Positions 26,527 through 34,800 of a stretch of 63,070 nt of DNA are shown in pieces. The stretch comes from an uncultured Pelagibacteraceae bacterium. Lineage in GTDB: Bacteria > Pseudomonadota > Alphaproteobacteria > Pelagibacterales > Pelagibacteraceae. The stretch lies in assembly GCA_902599605.1 (NCBI GenBank), contig CACKFV010000006.1, forward strand, positions 1 through 63,070. Direction: 5' to 3'. The translations under genes and the position numbers were made by a program. The notes under the pieces were generated by a model. It was not told the origin of the DNA. It did no database searches and saw only the letters and a list, made by a program, of their open reading frames with translations. Position 1 is the first letter of the stretch. Each line of letters begins with the position of its first letter.

Positions 26527-27023
26527 TATACAAAAAATTTCTAACTGTTTTATTATTTGTTTTAATGACTAGTCCAGCCTTTTCAGCAGGAGGTAGTGGG
26601 GGTAGTAGTGGTGGGGATGCAAAGCCAGTAACCCAATACGAAATTGCGTTGAAAATGATAAATAAAGCGAAAAAATTCGAAAAGAAAAATAAGACAGACA
26701 AGGCTCAAAAACATTACAAAAAAGCTATTGGATATTTATTAAAACATAATAAAAAATTTCCAGCAGATCCCGACACATTAAATTATTTAGGCTTCACTCA
26801 CAGAAAAGTTGGTGATTACGAAAACGCAGAAATATATTATTCGATGGGGCTACAGTTAGATCCTAAGCATGTGGGTATAAACGAATACATGGGCGAACTA
26901 TTCGTGGTCACTAATAGACTGGACAAAGCTAAAGAAAGGCTTGCCGTCCTTAAAGATTGTAATTGCAAAGAGTATAAAGAGCTTAAGCTGGTTATTGAAG
27001 GCAAAAAAGAGTCTAAATATTAA
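26523..27023 (+). CDS. Secreted TPR protein with Gly/Ser linker
   Basis: 166 residues. A signal peptide of about 21 residues (LLFVLMTSPAFSA) is followed by the GGSGGSSGGD linker and then tetratricopeptide repeats between about residues 35 and 130, such as DPDTLNYLGFTHRKVGDYENAEIYYSMGL. A CNC pair lies near the C-terminus. It is likely periplasmic and binds a protein partner. Translation is coupled to pxpA by ATGA, but a link to oxoproline metabolism is not evident. Its stop overlaps dctM by 4 bp in convergent orientation. Confidence 0.75.
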   Translation: MIYKKFLTVLLFVLMTSPAFSAGGSGGSSGGDAKPVTQYEIALKMINKAKKFEKKNKTDKAQKHYKKAIGYLLKHNKKFPADPDTLNYLGFTHRKVGDYENAEIYYSMGLQLDPKHVGINEYMGELFVVTNRLDKAKERLAVLKDCNCKEYKELKLVIEGKKESKY

Positions 27024-28330
27024 TTAATATTCTGAATCATTTTCTCAGGAAGCCATAGGGCTATTTCAGGAAATATAATAATCACTACTGTTGCTAAAAT
27101 CATTAAAAGAAAAAGTGGGAAAGCACTTCTAGCTATATATCCCATATCTTTTTCTGCCATCCCTTGTAAGACAAATAAATTAAATCCAACAGGGGGAGTT
27201 ATTTGTGCCATTTCAACCACAACAACTAAGAATATACCAAACCAAATCATGTCAAAACCGGCTTGTCTGATCATTGGCTCAATTATTGCCATTGTTAAAA
27301 CCACTGCAGATATTCCGTCTAGAAACATTCCAAGAATTATGTAAAAAATCATTAACACAACAATAAGTATGTATGGTGATAGCTGCATTGTATCTATCCA
27401 AATTGCTAAATTTCTAGGTAATCCAGTAAAACCCATTGCTAATGAGAGAAAAGTTGATCCAGCCAGAATAAATCCGATCATACAGGAGGTTTTGGTTGCT
27501 CCTAATAAAGACTTTTTAAATGAATCCACAGTTAAACTTTTTTGAAAAAAAGATAATATTAGTGCTCCAACTACCCCCAACGAAGCTGCTTCTGTTGCAG
27601 TAGCTACACCTGAATAAATAGATCCAATTACAGATACAATTAACAAAATTACTGGAATTAGTTTGCCTGATTTTTTAATTTTTTCAATAAAAGGTATATC
27701 TTCTGTCAAGACAGGCATTTTATTTTTGTTCATCAATGACCAAATAACAACGTAAGTCATGAAAATAATAGCAATCATTATTCCTGGAAAAATCCCAGCA
27801 ATAAAAAGTTTAGCAATAGATTCTTGGACTGTTACACCGTAAATTATTAAAATTATAGAAGGTGGTATCAACAAACCTAAAGTGCCAGAACCAGCTAAAC
27901 TTCCAAGCAATATTTTTTCTGGATAGTTTCTTTTACGAAGTTCCGGTATAGACATTTTACCTACAGTCGCAACTGTTGCTGCAGAAGAACCCGAAATTGC
28001 TGCAAAAATTGCACAGCCAACAACATTTACATGAATAAGTCCTCCTGGAAGCTTTTGCATCCAAGGAGAAAGTCCTTCAAAAAGATTTTCAGATAATTTA
28101 GTTCTAAATAATATTTCACCCATCCAAACAAATAATGGAAGGGCAGTAAGTGTCCAAGATGATGACATTCCCCAAATTGTTGTCGCCATTGCATCACCAA
28201 CTGGTCTTGATGTAAACAATTCCATTGCAATAGCTGAGACACCAATCATGCTCAAAGCAACCCATACACCGCTACTTAGGAATAACAATAAAACAGTAAT
28301 AAAAAAAATTGCTAATATAATTTCAGTCAT
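27020..28330 (-). CDS. dctM: TRAP transporter large permease
   Basis: 436 residues, about twelve membrane segments. The family is shown by GLLIPPSIILIIYGV, TATEAASLGVVGALI, LGMFLDGISAVVLTMAII and ITPPVGFNLFVLQG. It forms the Na+-driven channel subunit with DctQ. The start overlaps the dctQ stop by 8 bp. The substrate depends on the binding protein encoded upstream. Confidence 0.94.
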   Translation of the reverse strand: MTEIILAIFFITVLLLFLSSGVWVALSMIGVSAIAMELFTSRPVGDAMATTIWGMSSSWTLTALPLFVWMGEILFRTKLSENLFEGLSPWMQKLPGGLIHVNVVGCAIFAAISGSSAATVATVGKMSIPELRKRNYPEKILLGSLAGSGTLGLLIPPSIILIIYGVTVQESIAKLFIAGIFPGIMIAIIFMTYVVIWSLMNKNKMPVLTEDIPFIEKIKKSGKLIPVILLIVSVIGSIYSGVATATEAASLGVVGALILSFFQKSLTVDSFKKSLLGATKTSCMIGFILAGSTFLSLAMGFTGLPRNLAIWIDTMQLSPYILIVVLMIFYIILGMFLDGISAVVLTMAIIEPMIRQAGFDMIWFGIFLVVVVEMAQITPPVGFNLFVLQGMAEKDMGYIARSAFPLFLLMILATVVIIIFPEIALWLPEKMIQNIN

Positions 28331-28805
28331 TTTTAAAAGCTTTAAATAGATGGTGTAAAATACAAATAAAAAAAATTAAAGATCCTAAAGCTAAACTTGT
28401 CTGGGGTATCCAAATTAAAATTTCATCAGCACCTTCGCTTCTCTCCTGAAATTTATAAGAAACAAATAACATCTTGCTGAAATAGAAAAAAAGGAATCCA
28501 GAAAAAATTGAGGAGATGGACAAACACCAAAGCTCAAATATTTTTTTTAGTCTGCTACCCATTTTTTCTAGAAATAAAGTAATTCTTATGTGGCCGCCCT
28601 CTGAAAATGTATAAGCAAGTGCAAAAAAGGTTGAGGCAGCCATACAATATCCTGAGTACTCTGACAAACCTCTTATATAAAAATCAAAAATTCGAGACAA
28701 TATTCCAATTAAAATAAAGACTGCAACAAGTATGAGAAATATAGCTGCTAATATACCTGAAAATTTATAAATTCGATGAAGGAAGTTTTCTATTTTGATT
28801 AACAT
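28323..28805 (-). CDS. dctQ: TRAP transporter small permease
   Basis: 160 residues with four membrane helices. The segment YTFSEGGHIRITLFLEKMGS is characteristic of DctQ. Its ATG lies only six bases after an 11-bp hairpin and has no Shine-Dalgarno, so the hairpin may affect both transcription and initiation. It overlaps dctM at its end. Confidence 0.92.
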   Translation of the reverse strand: MLIKIENFLHRIYKFSGILAAIFLILVAVFILIGILSRIFDFYIRGLSEYSGYCMAASTFFALAYTFSEGGHIRITLFLEKMGSRLKKIFELWCLSISSIFSGFLFFYFSKMLFVSYKFQERSEGADEILIWIPQTSLALGSLIFFICILHHLFKAFKND

Positions 28806-28811
28806 AATTTA

Positions 28812-28840
28812 AAAAGGCCATCATTTATAGATGGCCTTTT
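28812..28840 (-). terminator. Hairpin between dctP and dctQ (partial terminator/attenuator)
   Basis: Perfect 11-bp inverted repeat AAAAGGCCATC / GATGGCCTTTT with a 7-nt loop. On the minus strand the stem ends GGCCTTTTT, which fits a rho-independent terminator after dctP. It probably lets dctP be made in excess over the membrane subunits, a common arrangement for TRAP systems. Confidence 0.75.
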
Positions 28841-28851
28841 ATTTTAAATTA

Positions 28852-29820
28852 TCAATATTTTGATAAAACAGTTTGTCCTCTTGAACCAGCTTTGCTAGCC
28901 CATTCTTTAGACATTGTTTGACCGACTTTTTCAAAATGAGATTTTAAAGCAGCGTTAACTTTACCAACATTCATGCCCGCATCAGCTAAAGCTTTTTTGT
29001 CATTTTTATTTCCCATTTTAGAAAGCTGCCAACCTTTTCTCTCAGCAACTGCTGCTTCTTTCATGATTAAATCTTGAGTCGCTTTATCTAACTTATTCCA
29101 CGCCTCTTTATTAGCTATAATCATGTTTTTTGGAAACCATGCAGCAATGTCATAAAAATATTTTACTCCATTTTCCCAAATTTTTTTGTTCTTACCAGTT
29201 GTTGGAGAGGTAATCATACTTTCAACAGCTCCTGTTGAAAATGCTTGAGATATCTCAGCAGCTTCAATTTTAGTTGGAGCCATACCAGTTAATTCTGCAA
29301 TTCTTACAGTTGCACTGTTATAAGCTCTAAATTTTAAACCTTTAAGATCTGCAACACTATTAATTTCTTTTTTAGAGTACAAACCTTGAGCTGGCCATGG
29401 AACTGCATATAAAAATACAAGTCCTTTTTTATCTAAGCTTTTTGCAATTTCAGCTTTTGAAGCCTTATAAAGTTTCATAGCATCACCATATGAAGTCGCT
29501 AAAAATGGAAGTGAGTCAATTTCTAGTAATGGATCTTCTTTACCTAAAGCTGACATAAATCTTTCTCCAATTGGAGCTTGACCAGTTCTAACAGCTCTAA
29601 AAATTTCTCCCCCTTTAAATAGAGAGCCACCCGGATGAGTAACTATAGTGAGTTTGCCTTTACTTTTTTTTGTTACGTTATTTGCAAATTCAGTTGCGTT
29701 TGCTGAATGGAAGTTTCCAGCACCATAAGCCAGAGCCATATCCCATTTTTCAGCAGCATTTGAATGTGTAAATATAAGTAAGGCAACAAAAATTGATAAA
29801 ATATATTTAAATATTTTCAT
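28852..29820 (-). CDS. dctP: TRAP transporter substrate-binding protein
   Basis: 322 residues with a signal peptide cleaved after about residue 23 (THSNAA). The DctP fold is shown by LKGLKFRAYN, where Arg165 corresponds to the usual carboxylate-binding arginine, and by AAEISQAFSTGAVESMI. The protein probably carries an organic acid or amino acid; the exact ligand is not clear. A strong AAGGAGGAGAA ribosome site directly before the ATG suggests high expression. The next genes are dctQ and dctM after a hairpin. Confidence 0.93.
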   Translation of the reverse strand: MKIFKYILSIFVALLIFTHSNAAEKWDMALAYGAGNFHSANATEFANNVTKKSKGKLTIVTHPGGSLFKGGEIFRAVRTGQAPIGERFMSALGKEDPLLEIDSLPFLATSYGDAMKLYKASKAEIAKSLDKKGLVFLYAVPWPAQGLYSKKEINSVADLKGLKFRAYNSATVRIAELTGMAPTKIEAAEISQAFSTGAVESMITSPTTGKNKKIWENGVKYFYDIAAWFPKNMIIANKEAWNKLDKATQDLIMKEAAVAERKGWQLSKMGNKNDKKALADAGMNVGKVNAALKSHFEKVGQTMSKEWASKAGSRGQTVLSKY

Positions 29821-29935
29821 TTCTCCTCCTTAATTTATTAAACACCTATTTGATTATGTCTAAATCTTTAAATCAATAAAAATTTTCACTACTTTTAATT
29901 GAATTATACAAAAAATTTTATATTATCAAGGAATC

Positions 29936-30547
29936 TTGATCGAACAATCTATCATACTCTTACAAATTATCTTCATAGATATTATTCTTGCAGCGGATAA
30001 CGCAATTATAATTGGACTAATAGCAGCTAACTTTGTACCTAAACACAGAAAACAAATTATATTGTGGGGTGTTGCAGGCGCTTTAGTTTTTAAAGTTATT
30101 TTTGCTATATTTGCGACATACTTATTTAAATTTTATTTTATTAAAATTTTGGGTGGACTACTACTAGTTTGGATTGTTAATGATTTAAGAAAAGATTTGT
30201 TTGAGATCAAAAAAATTAAATCTCCAACTAAGGTATCAAAACAGCCCTCATACATACAAAGTGTCTATAAAGTTCTTTTTGCGGATATTACAATCAGCTT
30301 CGATAACGTTATTGGGGTAGTTGGTGCTGCAAAAGGAAACTTTGGATTTATGGTTTTTGGTTTGGTTTTATCAGTTGTTTTGACAGGTGCGCTCGCAACT
30401 TATCTTGCAAACTACATTCAAAAACATTTGTGGATTGCTTATGTAGGTTTAGGCTTTATTTTAATTGTTGCTATTCAATTGATAATTGGTGGTCTTGTTG
30501 ATTTAGAAATACTAAAGGTAGCCGAAGATTTTAAAAAGTATTTCTAG
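29936..30547 (+). CDS. TerC-family integral membrane protein
   Basis: 203 residues with about seven membrane helices. The two acidic family motifs are AADNAIIIGLIA near the N-terminus and ISFDNVIGVVGAAKG in the middle. TerC members move metal ions, in some bacteria manganese, during protein export. The start is TTG 29936, supported by AAGGA a few bases upstream and by the family N-terminus. It ends 17 bp inside the convergent MFS gene. Confidence 0.87.
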   Translation: MIEQSIILLQIIFIDIILAADNAIIIGLIAANFVPKHRKQIILWGVAGALVFKVIFAIFATYLFKFYFIKILGGLLLVWIVNDLRKDLFEIKKIKSPTKVSKQPSYIQSVYKVLFADITISFDNVIGVVGAAKGNFGFMVFGLVLSVVLTGALATYLANYIQKHLWIAYVGLGFILIVAIQLIIGGLVDLEILKVAEDFKKYF

Positions 30548-31709
30548 TTTTTTTTTCAATAAATTCAGCTCTTAATATTGTAATCAAAATAATTGCCATT
30601 AAAGGAATACAGATAATGTTCATTAACTTCCAATTAGTTAAGACTAATAATATACCAGCTGATAAACTTCCTATTGCGTGCACTGAATAAACTACAAAAT
30701 CGTTTAAACCTTGAGCTTTAAATTTTTCGTGTTCTTTATAAGTTGTTACCAGAAGACTTGTTCCTGATATGAATAAAAAATTCCAGCCAAATCCTAAGAA
30801 AATGAGGGCAATTAGATAATTAAAAAAAGTTTGCTCAAGTAAACTTAAGAGTATTGTAACGCTATAAAGTAGCACGCCTACATACATAATTTTGCTATGT
30901 CCGAATTTCTTTATCAAATTTCCAGTTATTAGGGATGGTAAAAACATTGATGCAACATGTATCTGAATAACAAAACTTGTCTTATCTAATGACATATTTT
31001 CCATTACATGCATGCTTATTGGAGTAGCAGTCATCAAAAAGGTCATTATTGCATATCCAAATGCACTTGCCACCATTGCTTGTAAAAATCTAGGTTGAGA
31101 AATAATTTCAAGATAGCCTCTACCAATAAAACTTATATCTTTTTTTTCGATTGTATTGTTTTTGTAAAATAAAAAGAGAATAGCTGGCAGAAACATATAC
31201 ACCGCAAGAGATACATATGAGCCAACATATAACTGTTCTGATAAAAAGTTTTTTGTTAAATTTGCTGTGCCTGGACCAATAAATGCAGAAACTATACCTC
31301 CTAAAAGAATTATTGAAATTGCTTTTGGTATTTTCTCTTTATCAACACTTTCAGCTGCAGCAAAACGATATTGATGAGTAAATGCCATTCCAATCCCAAT
31401 AAAAAAATTAGCTATGCAAAACAAAACAAAATTCTGAGACATAACTGAATATGCGGCTAACAACGAAACTAAACAATTAGAGATGGCTGCAAAAATAAAG
31501 CCAGCTTTTCTTCCTAATAAACTCATCGTTTTAGTGGCAACTATTGCTCCGAAAGCGATACCAACAACAGATATTGACATTGGTAAAGTTGATAAAGATT
31601 TCAATGGGCTTATTTGTGATCCAATAATACCACTTAGAAAAACTGTTACTGGTGCAGCTGTAAAACTAAAAATTTGACTAAAAAAAAGTACGAATAAGTT
31701 TCTGTTCAT
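30531..31709 (-). CDS. MFS transporter
   Basis: 392 residues, twelve membrane segments. VAIKAF-like loops are weak, but KTMSLLGRKAGFIFAAISNC and the second-half GNLIKKFGHSKIMYVGVLLY match MFS loop motifs. FIGIGMAFTHQYRFAAAES lies in helix 4-5. The substrate is unknown. It converges on terC with a 17-bp overlap. Confidence 0.8.
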   Translation of the reverse strand: MNRNLFVLFFSQIFSFTAAPVTVFLSGIIGSQISPLKSLSTLPMSISVVGIAFGAIVATKTMSLLGRKAGFIFAAISNCLVSLLAAYSVMSQNFVLFCIANFFIGIGMAFTHQYRFAAAESVDKEKIPKAISIILLGGIVSAFIGPGTANLTKNFLSEQLYVGSYVSLAVYMFLPAILFLFYKNNTIEKKDISFIGRGYLEIISQPRFLQAMVASAFGYAIMTFLMTATPISMHVMENMSLDKTSFVIQIHVASMFLPSLITGNLIKKFGHSKIMYVGVLLYSVTILLSLLEQTFFNYLIALIFLGFGWNFLFISGTSLLVTTYKEHEKFKAQGLNDFVVYSVHAIGSLSAGILLVLTNWKLMNIICIPLMAIILITILRAEFIEKKTRNTF

Positions 31710-31768
31710 TAGTTAGATCCTTATCATAAGAATTAACTTGTTAAACGTATTTCATTTGAAAAAAAACT

Positions 31769-32383
31769 TCAAACTTTTTCGTATTCAAAGTTTTGGGTGG
31801 TCTCGTTAACTTGTATTTGAACAGCTCCGTTACTTAAATGAAACTTTCGTGCCATTTCTGTGAGTGGTGATAAAGTAATAAGCCGATTTAAATGATGTGT
31901 TTTTTTAATTAATTTAAATACCTCTTTTACAATCAATTTACCTCCGCCCCTTTTTTTTGACCATACTGTGTATGCAATTGCTATTTTTCCTACTTGATAT
32001 TCTCTTCGTATACTTTGAAGAAAAGCATCCTTGCTCATCATATCCAATTCTTCAACACTTTTAGGAATTTCATTAGTAAAAGCAAAACACATTACAGCAT
32101 GAATTTCACCTTTATACTTTACTCCATAAATTTTTCTGCCATAGCTAGTTCTAAATTTATTATCCAGTTCAGGTCTTACAGGATCCTCACTAGTATTACA
32201 TTTTTTAAGTTCAACTATTTCCGCTCCTTTAATCCAATCAAAAAAGTTATCTATATTTTTGACAATTAAACGTTTATTTTTTCTTATTCTAGCTTTTAGT
32301 CTTGGTTTAAACTTTTTTGGATTATCGCTTTTTGAGTACTTAGAAATCAGTTTTTCTTTAACGTTTTTTATAATTTCTCTCAT
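31769..32383 (-). CDS. GNAT-like protein, phage-type
   Basis: 204 residues. The N-terminal 45 residues are very basic. From about residue 85 there is a likely GNAT fold: YGVKYKGEIHAVMCFAFTNEIP, then GKIAIAYTVWSKKRGGGKLIV with a glycine-rich loop that may bind acetyl-CoA, and ITLSPLTEMARKFHLSNGA. Proteins with this VCVAYTNE...YTxWSxxxGGG...TLSP pattern are, from memory, found in marine phages. No catalytic residue can be assigned. It is followed by a ProC-like gene on the same strand side. Confidence 0.45.
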   Translation of the reverse strand: MREIIKNVKEKLISKYSKSDNPKKFKPRLKARIRKNKRLIVKNIDNFFDWIKGAEIVELKKCNTSEDPVRPELDNKFRTSYGRKIYGVKYKGEIHAVMCFAFTNEIPKSVEELDMMSKDAFLQSIRREYQVGKIAIAYTVWSKKRGGGKLIVKEVFKLIKKTHHLNRLITLSPLTEMARKFHLSNGAVQIQVNETTQNFEYEKV

Positions 32384-32388
32384 TTTAT

Positions 32389-33156
32389 TTATTTTTTTAA
32401 TCTTTTAAGGATTTCATTTAAAATTTTATCAGTGGAACTGTAAAATTTCAATTTCCTTAATGATCGCACAGCTTGTTCATTAAGTCCACCAGGAGTTTGT
32501 GAGTTTTTCACTAAAATTGATAAATCTTTATTTGAATGACTATATGCACTCTCAGATAGGGCTATGAATAATGAAGTAATATAACTTTGCGCGTTATTTT
32601 TTTTAACACCTTTTGAAATAAGCCATTTGGATAAAGTGTTTAAAAGTTCATAGAATGGGGCCATCATTCCTGAAGTTGACCAGAAATTTAGAGATTTTTT
32701 TTCATCATTTATTTCGATTACTGTCCCTAAATTAGAAAAAAATCTTTTAACTTTTTTATTCGGTGGGAAAATTGGAATTGGACCTTTTCTTAGAGATATT
32801 GGTGGCAAGGGAATTGCGCGAACAATATTAGTTCTGTTTTTTGTTAATTTTTTAAGTTTTGGAAGCTGAATTGTAGAAATAAAGCTTACTATTGTTTGAC
32901 TTCTCTTAAAATGTAATTTTTTTATAATTTTATTACCAACTTTAGGGGTTACTGCTAAAAAAACCCAATCTGATTTATCTATTAAGTTCTGATTATTTTT
33001 TTCAATTTTAATTTTTTTACTTTTTTTTTTTAAGAAAGCGGAAATTTTACTGTTCCTTTTTGATAAATAAATTTTTTGAAATTTAATTTTAGAGCCTAAA
33101 ACACCAATTACCACAGCTTTTGTGATCTCACCTGTTCCTATAAATCCTAATTTCAT
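32389..33156 (-). CDS. proC: Pyrroline-5-carboxylate reductase-like protein
   Basis: 255 residues. The NAD(P) loop LGFIGTGEITKAVVIG, the DWVFLAVTPKVGNKII segment, RAIPLPPISLRKGPIP and the C-terminal TPGGLNEQAVRSLRK match ProC. ProC makes proline from pyrroline-5-carboxylate. The usual dimer-domain motif with TPGGTT is here TPGGLN, and the middle is more basic than normal, so it may be a divergent paralog rather than the proline-making enzyme. Confidence 0.78.
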   Translation of the reverse strand: MKLGFIGTGEITKAVVIGVLGSKIKFQKIYLSKRNSKISAFLKKKSKKIKIEKNNQNLIDKSDWVFLAVTPKVGNKIIKKLHFKRSQTIVSFISTIQLPKLKKLTKNRTNIVRAIPLPPISLRKGPIPIFPPNKKVKRFFSNLGTVIEINDEKKSLNFWSTSGMMAPFYELLNTLSKWLISKGVKKNNAQSYITSLFIALSESAYSHSNKDLSILVKNSQTPGGLNEQAVRSLRKLKFYSSTDKILNEILKRLKK

Positions 33157-33185
33157 ATCCTCAAGTTATTATTACCACAAATATT

Positions 33186-33797
33186 TTAATATTGTTGTGT
33201 TAACGCTATAAATACTCCAATTGAAAAAAGTACACACGCGGAAATTGTGTTAATTGTCTTTGGATTCGCTTTTAACCAATCAATTAATTTATCTGCAAGG
33301 ATAGCATAACAAATCAAAGATAAAAAATCTAAAACAACGTAAGTTATTATTAAAATTAAAAACTGGACAACATAATTTGTCTCAAAATTAATAAATTGTG
33401 GAAATATTAATGGGAAAAAAGCCCAAGCTTTTGGACTTGTACCTGCAACTAAGAAACCATCTTTAAATAAAGAAAATCTAGACTTCTCAGAATTTACATT
33501 TTTTAAATTTTTAACTTTTGAAAAATAAATATCAGTCGCTAGATAAAATAGATAGGCAACCCCTATCCATTTAATAAAGTTTAATAGGTTAGGATTATCT
33601 AAAAAAAAAGAATGAAGTAAAAATATTATTAAACTCGCTTGTAAAATGTTTGCAGTCACATCGCCTAGTGCTACCCAAACACAATTACGGACACCAAAAC
33701 TAATAGATAAAGATATAATCACTATTCTCGGGGTACCTGGAGTAATAAATAAAAAAAGTATAATTTGTAAGAAAAGAAAATAGTCTAGGGGAAACAT
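33186..33797 (-). CDS. LysE-family amino acid exporter
   Basis: 203 residues with six membrane helices. FLFITPGTPRIVIISLSISFG is the family N-terminus and GTSPKAWAFFPLIFPQF the central conserved turn. LysE/RhtB proteins export amino acids or related metabolites. There is no Shine-Dalgarno: the ATG lies five bases after a 47-nt hairpin leader, which suggests regulation through RNA structure. Confidence 0.87.
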   Translation of the reverse strand: MFPLDYFLFLQIILFLFITPGTPRIVIISLSISFGVRNCVWVALGDVTANILQASLIIFLLHSFFLDNPNLLNFIKWIGVAYLFYLATDIYFSKVKNLKNVNSEKSRFSLFKDGFLVAGTSPKAWAFFPLIFPQFINFETNYVVQFLILIITYVVLDFLSLICYAILADKLIDWLKANPKTINTISACVLFSIGVFIALTQQY

Positions 33798-33802
33798 TTT
33801 GA

Positions 33803-33849
33803 GATAGTCCTAAAAAACCGGGAGCTAAAGATGGCTAGATAGGACTATC
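33803..33849 (-). promoter_or_regulatory. Hairpin leader of the LysE gene
   Basis: A perfect 10-bp inverted repeat, GATAGTCCTA at +33803-33812 and TAGGACTATC at +33840-33849, encloses a 27-nt loop. On the minus strand it ends five bases before the LysE ATG. With the promoter below, the RNA would begin at the base of the stem. There is no U-tract for a terminator. The identity is unknown. Confidence 0.5.
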
Positions 33850-33856
33850 AGAACCC

Positions 33857-33862
33857 AGTATA
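33857..33862 (-). promoter_or_regulatory. Extended -10 promoter of the LysE gene
   Basis: TGTTATACT on the minus strand is an extended -10 element. A start about seven bases later falls at 33850, the foot of the hairpin leader. No good -35 is seen. Confidence 0.45.
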
Positions 33863-33915
33863 ACACACCCTATAAAAATTGCATTAAGCAAATTTTTGAT
33901 ATTTATTAATAAATT

Positions 33916-34209
33916 ATGAAAAAAGGTCACAGGCCTGTAACAAAGGTCAAAAATCCAGAGCCGAATTCTATGAGTCCAGATTGGGTTGTGTGGGCTGCCT
34001 GGGCCGATCGTATCACTTTTGAGGAAATAAAAAAAAGATCCGGATATTCTGAGAGTGACGTAATTAAAATAATGAGAAAAAAATTGAAACCCTCTTCTTT
34101 TAGACTTTGGAGAAAAAGAGCTAAAAACCAAAGTATCAAACATAGGAAAAAATTTGAATTATCTAGAAAAGAAATTAGAAGAAAAATAAAAAAAAATGAT
34201 TATAAATAA
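33916..34209 (+). CDS. TIGR03643-family (DUF2805) protein
   Basis: 97 residues. VVWAAWADRITFEEIKKRSG, then SESDVIKIMRKKLKPSSFRLWRKRA, is the family pattern and resembles a helix-turn-helix. The ends are very basic. Function is unknown; nucleic acid binding is possible. It stops three bases before glutaredoxin, so the two are probably one unit. Confidence 0.85.
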   Translation: MKKGHRPVTKVKNPEPNSMSPDWVVWAAWADRITFEEIKKRSGYSESDVIKIMRKKLKPSSFRLWRKRAKNQSIKHRKKFELSRKEIRRKIKKNDYK

Positions 34210-34212
34210 GAA

Positions 34213-34467
34213 ATGAAAAATATTCTCATTTACACAGGTCCTTCTTGTAATTTTTGCGATGCTGCAAAAAGATTGCTTGAAAGAAATAAATTAAAGTTTA
34301 GTGAAATAGATGTTTCATCTGGCGAGGGTATAAGAGACGAAATGATTAAAAAAACTAATGGTCAAAGAACTATCCCCCAAATTTTTTTTGGTGACCACCA
34401 CGTAGGAGGTTATACTGAATTAAGAGCTTTAGAAAAAGAAAACAAACTAAAAGACTTTCTAAAATAA
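34213..34467 (+). CDS. grxC: Glutaredoxin
   Basis: 84 residues of the glutaredoxin 3 type. The redox motif is Cys12-Asn-Phe-Cys15, where most members have CPYC. RTIPQIFFGDHHVGGYTEL holds the cis-proline and glutathione-binding residues. It depends on glutathione, made by gshAB in this window. It converges on the small membrane protein gene with a 9-bp overlap. Confidence 0.93.
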   Translation: MKNILIYTGPSCNFCDAAKRLLERNKLKFSEIDVSSGEGIRDEMIKKTNGQRTIPQIFFGDHHVGGYTELRALEKENKLKDFLK

Positions 34468-34800
34468 TATAAAAAAAAGAATCAAAAGTATTAAAGTAAT
34501 TTCAAAAAAAGTTTTAAACTGATGTAATTTTTGTTCATCAAATTTTTCTTTAAGCTTATTTTTAATAAATGAAAAACTTAACTGAACCAATAATATACTA
34601 ACAAAAATCCCAATAAAAGTCAGTTTAATTGAAAAATTTTTAAATCCAAAGTAACAAGCAGCTAAGAAAGAAAACCAAGAAATTTTTGAAATAAATATTT
34701 TAAATATTAATCCGACTTTTTTGTTAAAAATTGATTGGGTTTTAATAATTGAGAATGACCAAATTAAACCAAATAAAAAAACAGTATATTGAATAATCAT
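34459..34800 (-). CDS. Membrane protein of unknown function
   Basis: 113 residues with four hydrophobic segments (IIQYTVFLFGLIWSFSI, FKIFISKISWFSFLAAC, FSIKLTFIGIFVSILLV, FFEITLILLILFFIL) and lysine-rich loops. It starts in an ATGA overlap with msrB, so it is the last gene of that operon. No family is recognised. Confidence 0.6.
   Translation of the reverse strand: MIIQYTVFLFGLIWSFSIIKTQSIFNKKVGLIFKIFISKISWFSFLAACYFGFKNFSIKLTFIGIFVSILLVQLSFSFIKNKLKEKFDEQKLHQFKTFFEITLILLILFFILF

Noticed and set aside
26519-26701. Minus-strand frame over the start of the TPR gene
   Set aside because: The plus-strand protein has a signal peptide and TPR repeats; this frame is its Gly/Ser-linker complement.
33798-33862. 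LysE leader as a SAM-II or SAM-V riboswitch
   Set aside because: The stem and loop do not carry the conserved core of either class, as far as I can judge by eye, and LysE is not a usual target.
33835-34143. Two minus-strand frames over the TIGR03643-type gene
   Set aside because: The plus-strand protein has clear family motifs and is spaced correctly for grxC; the others have no family pattern.
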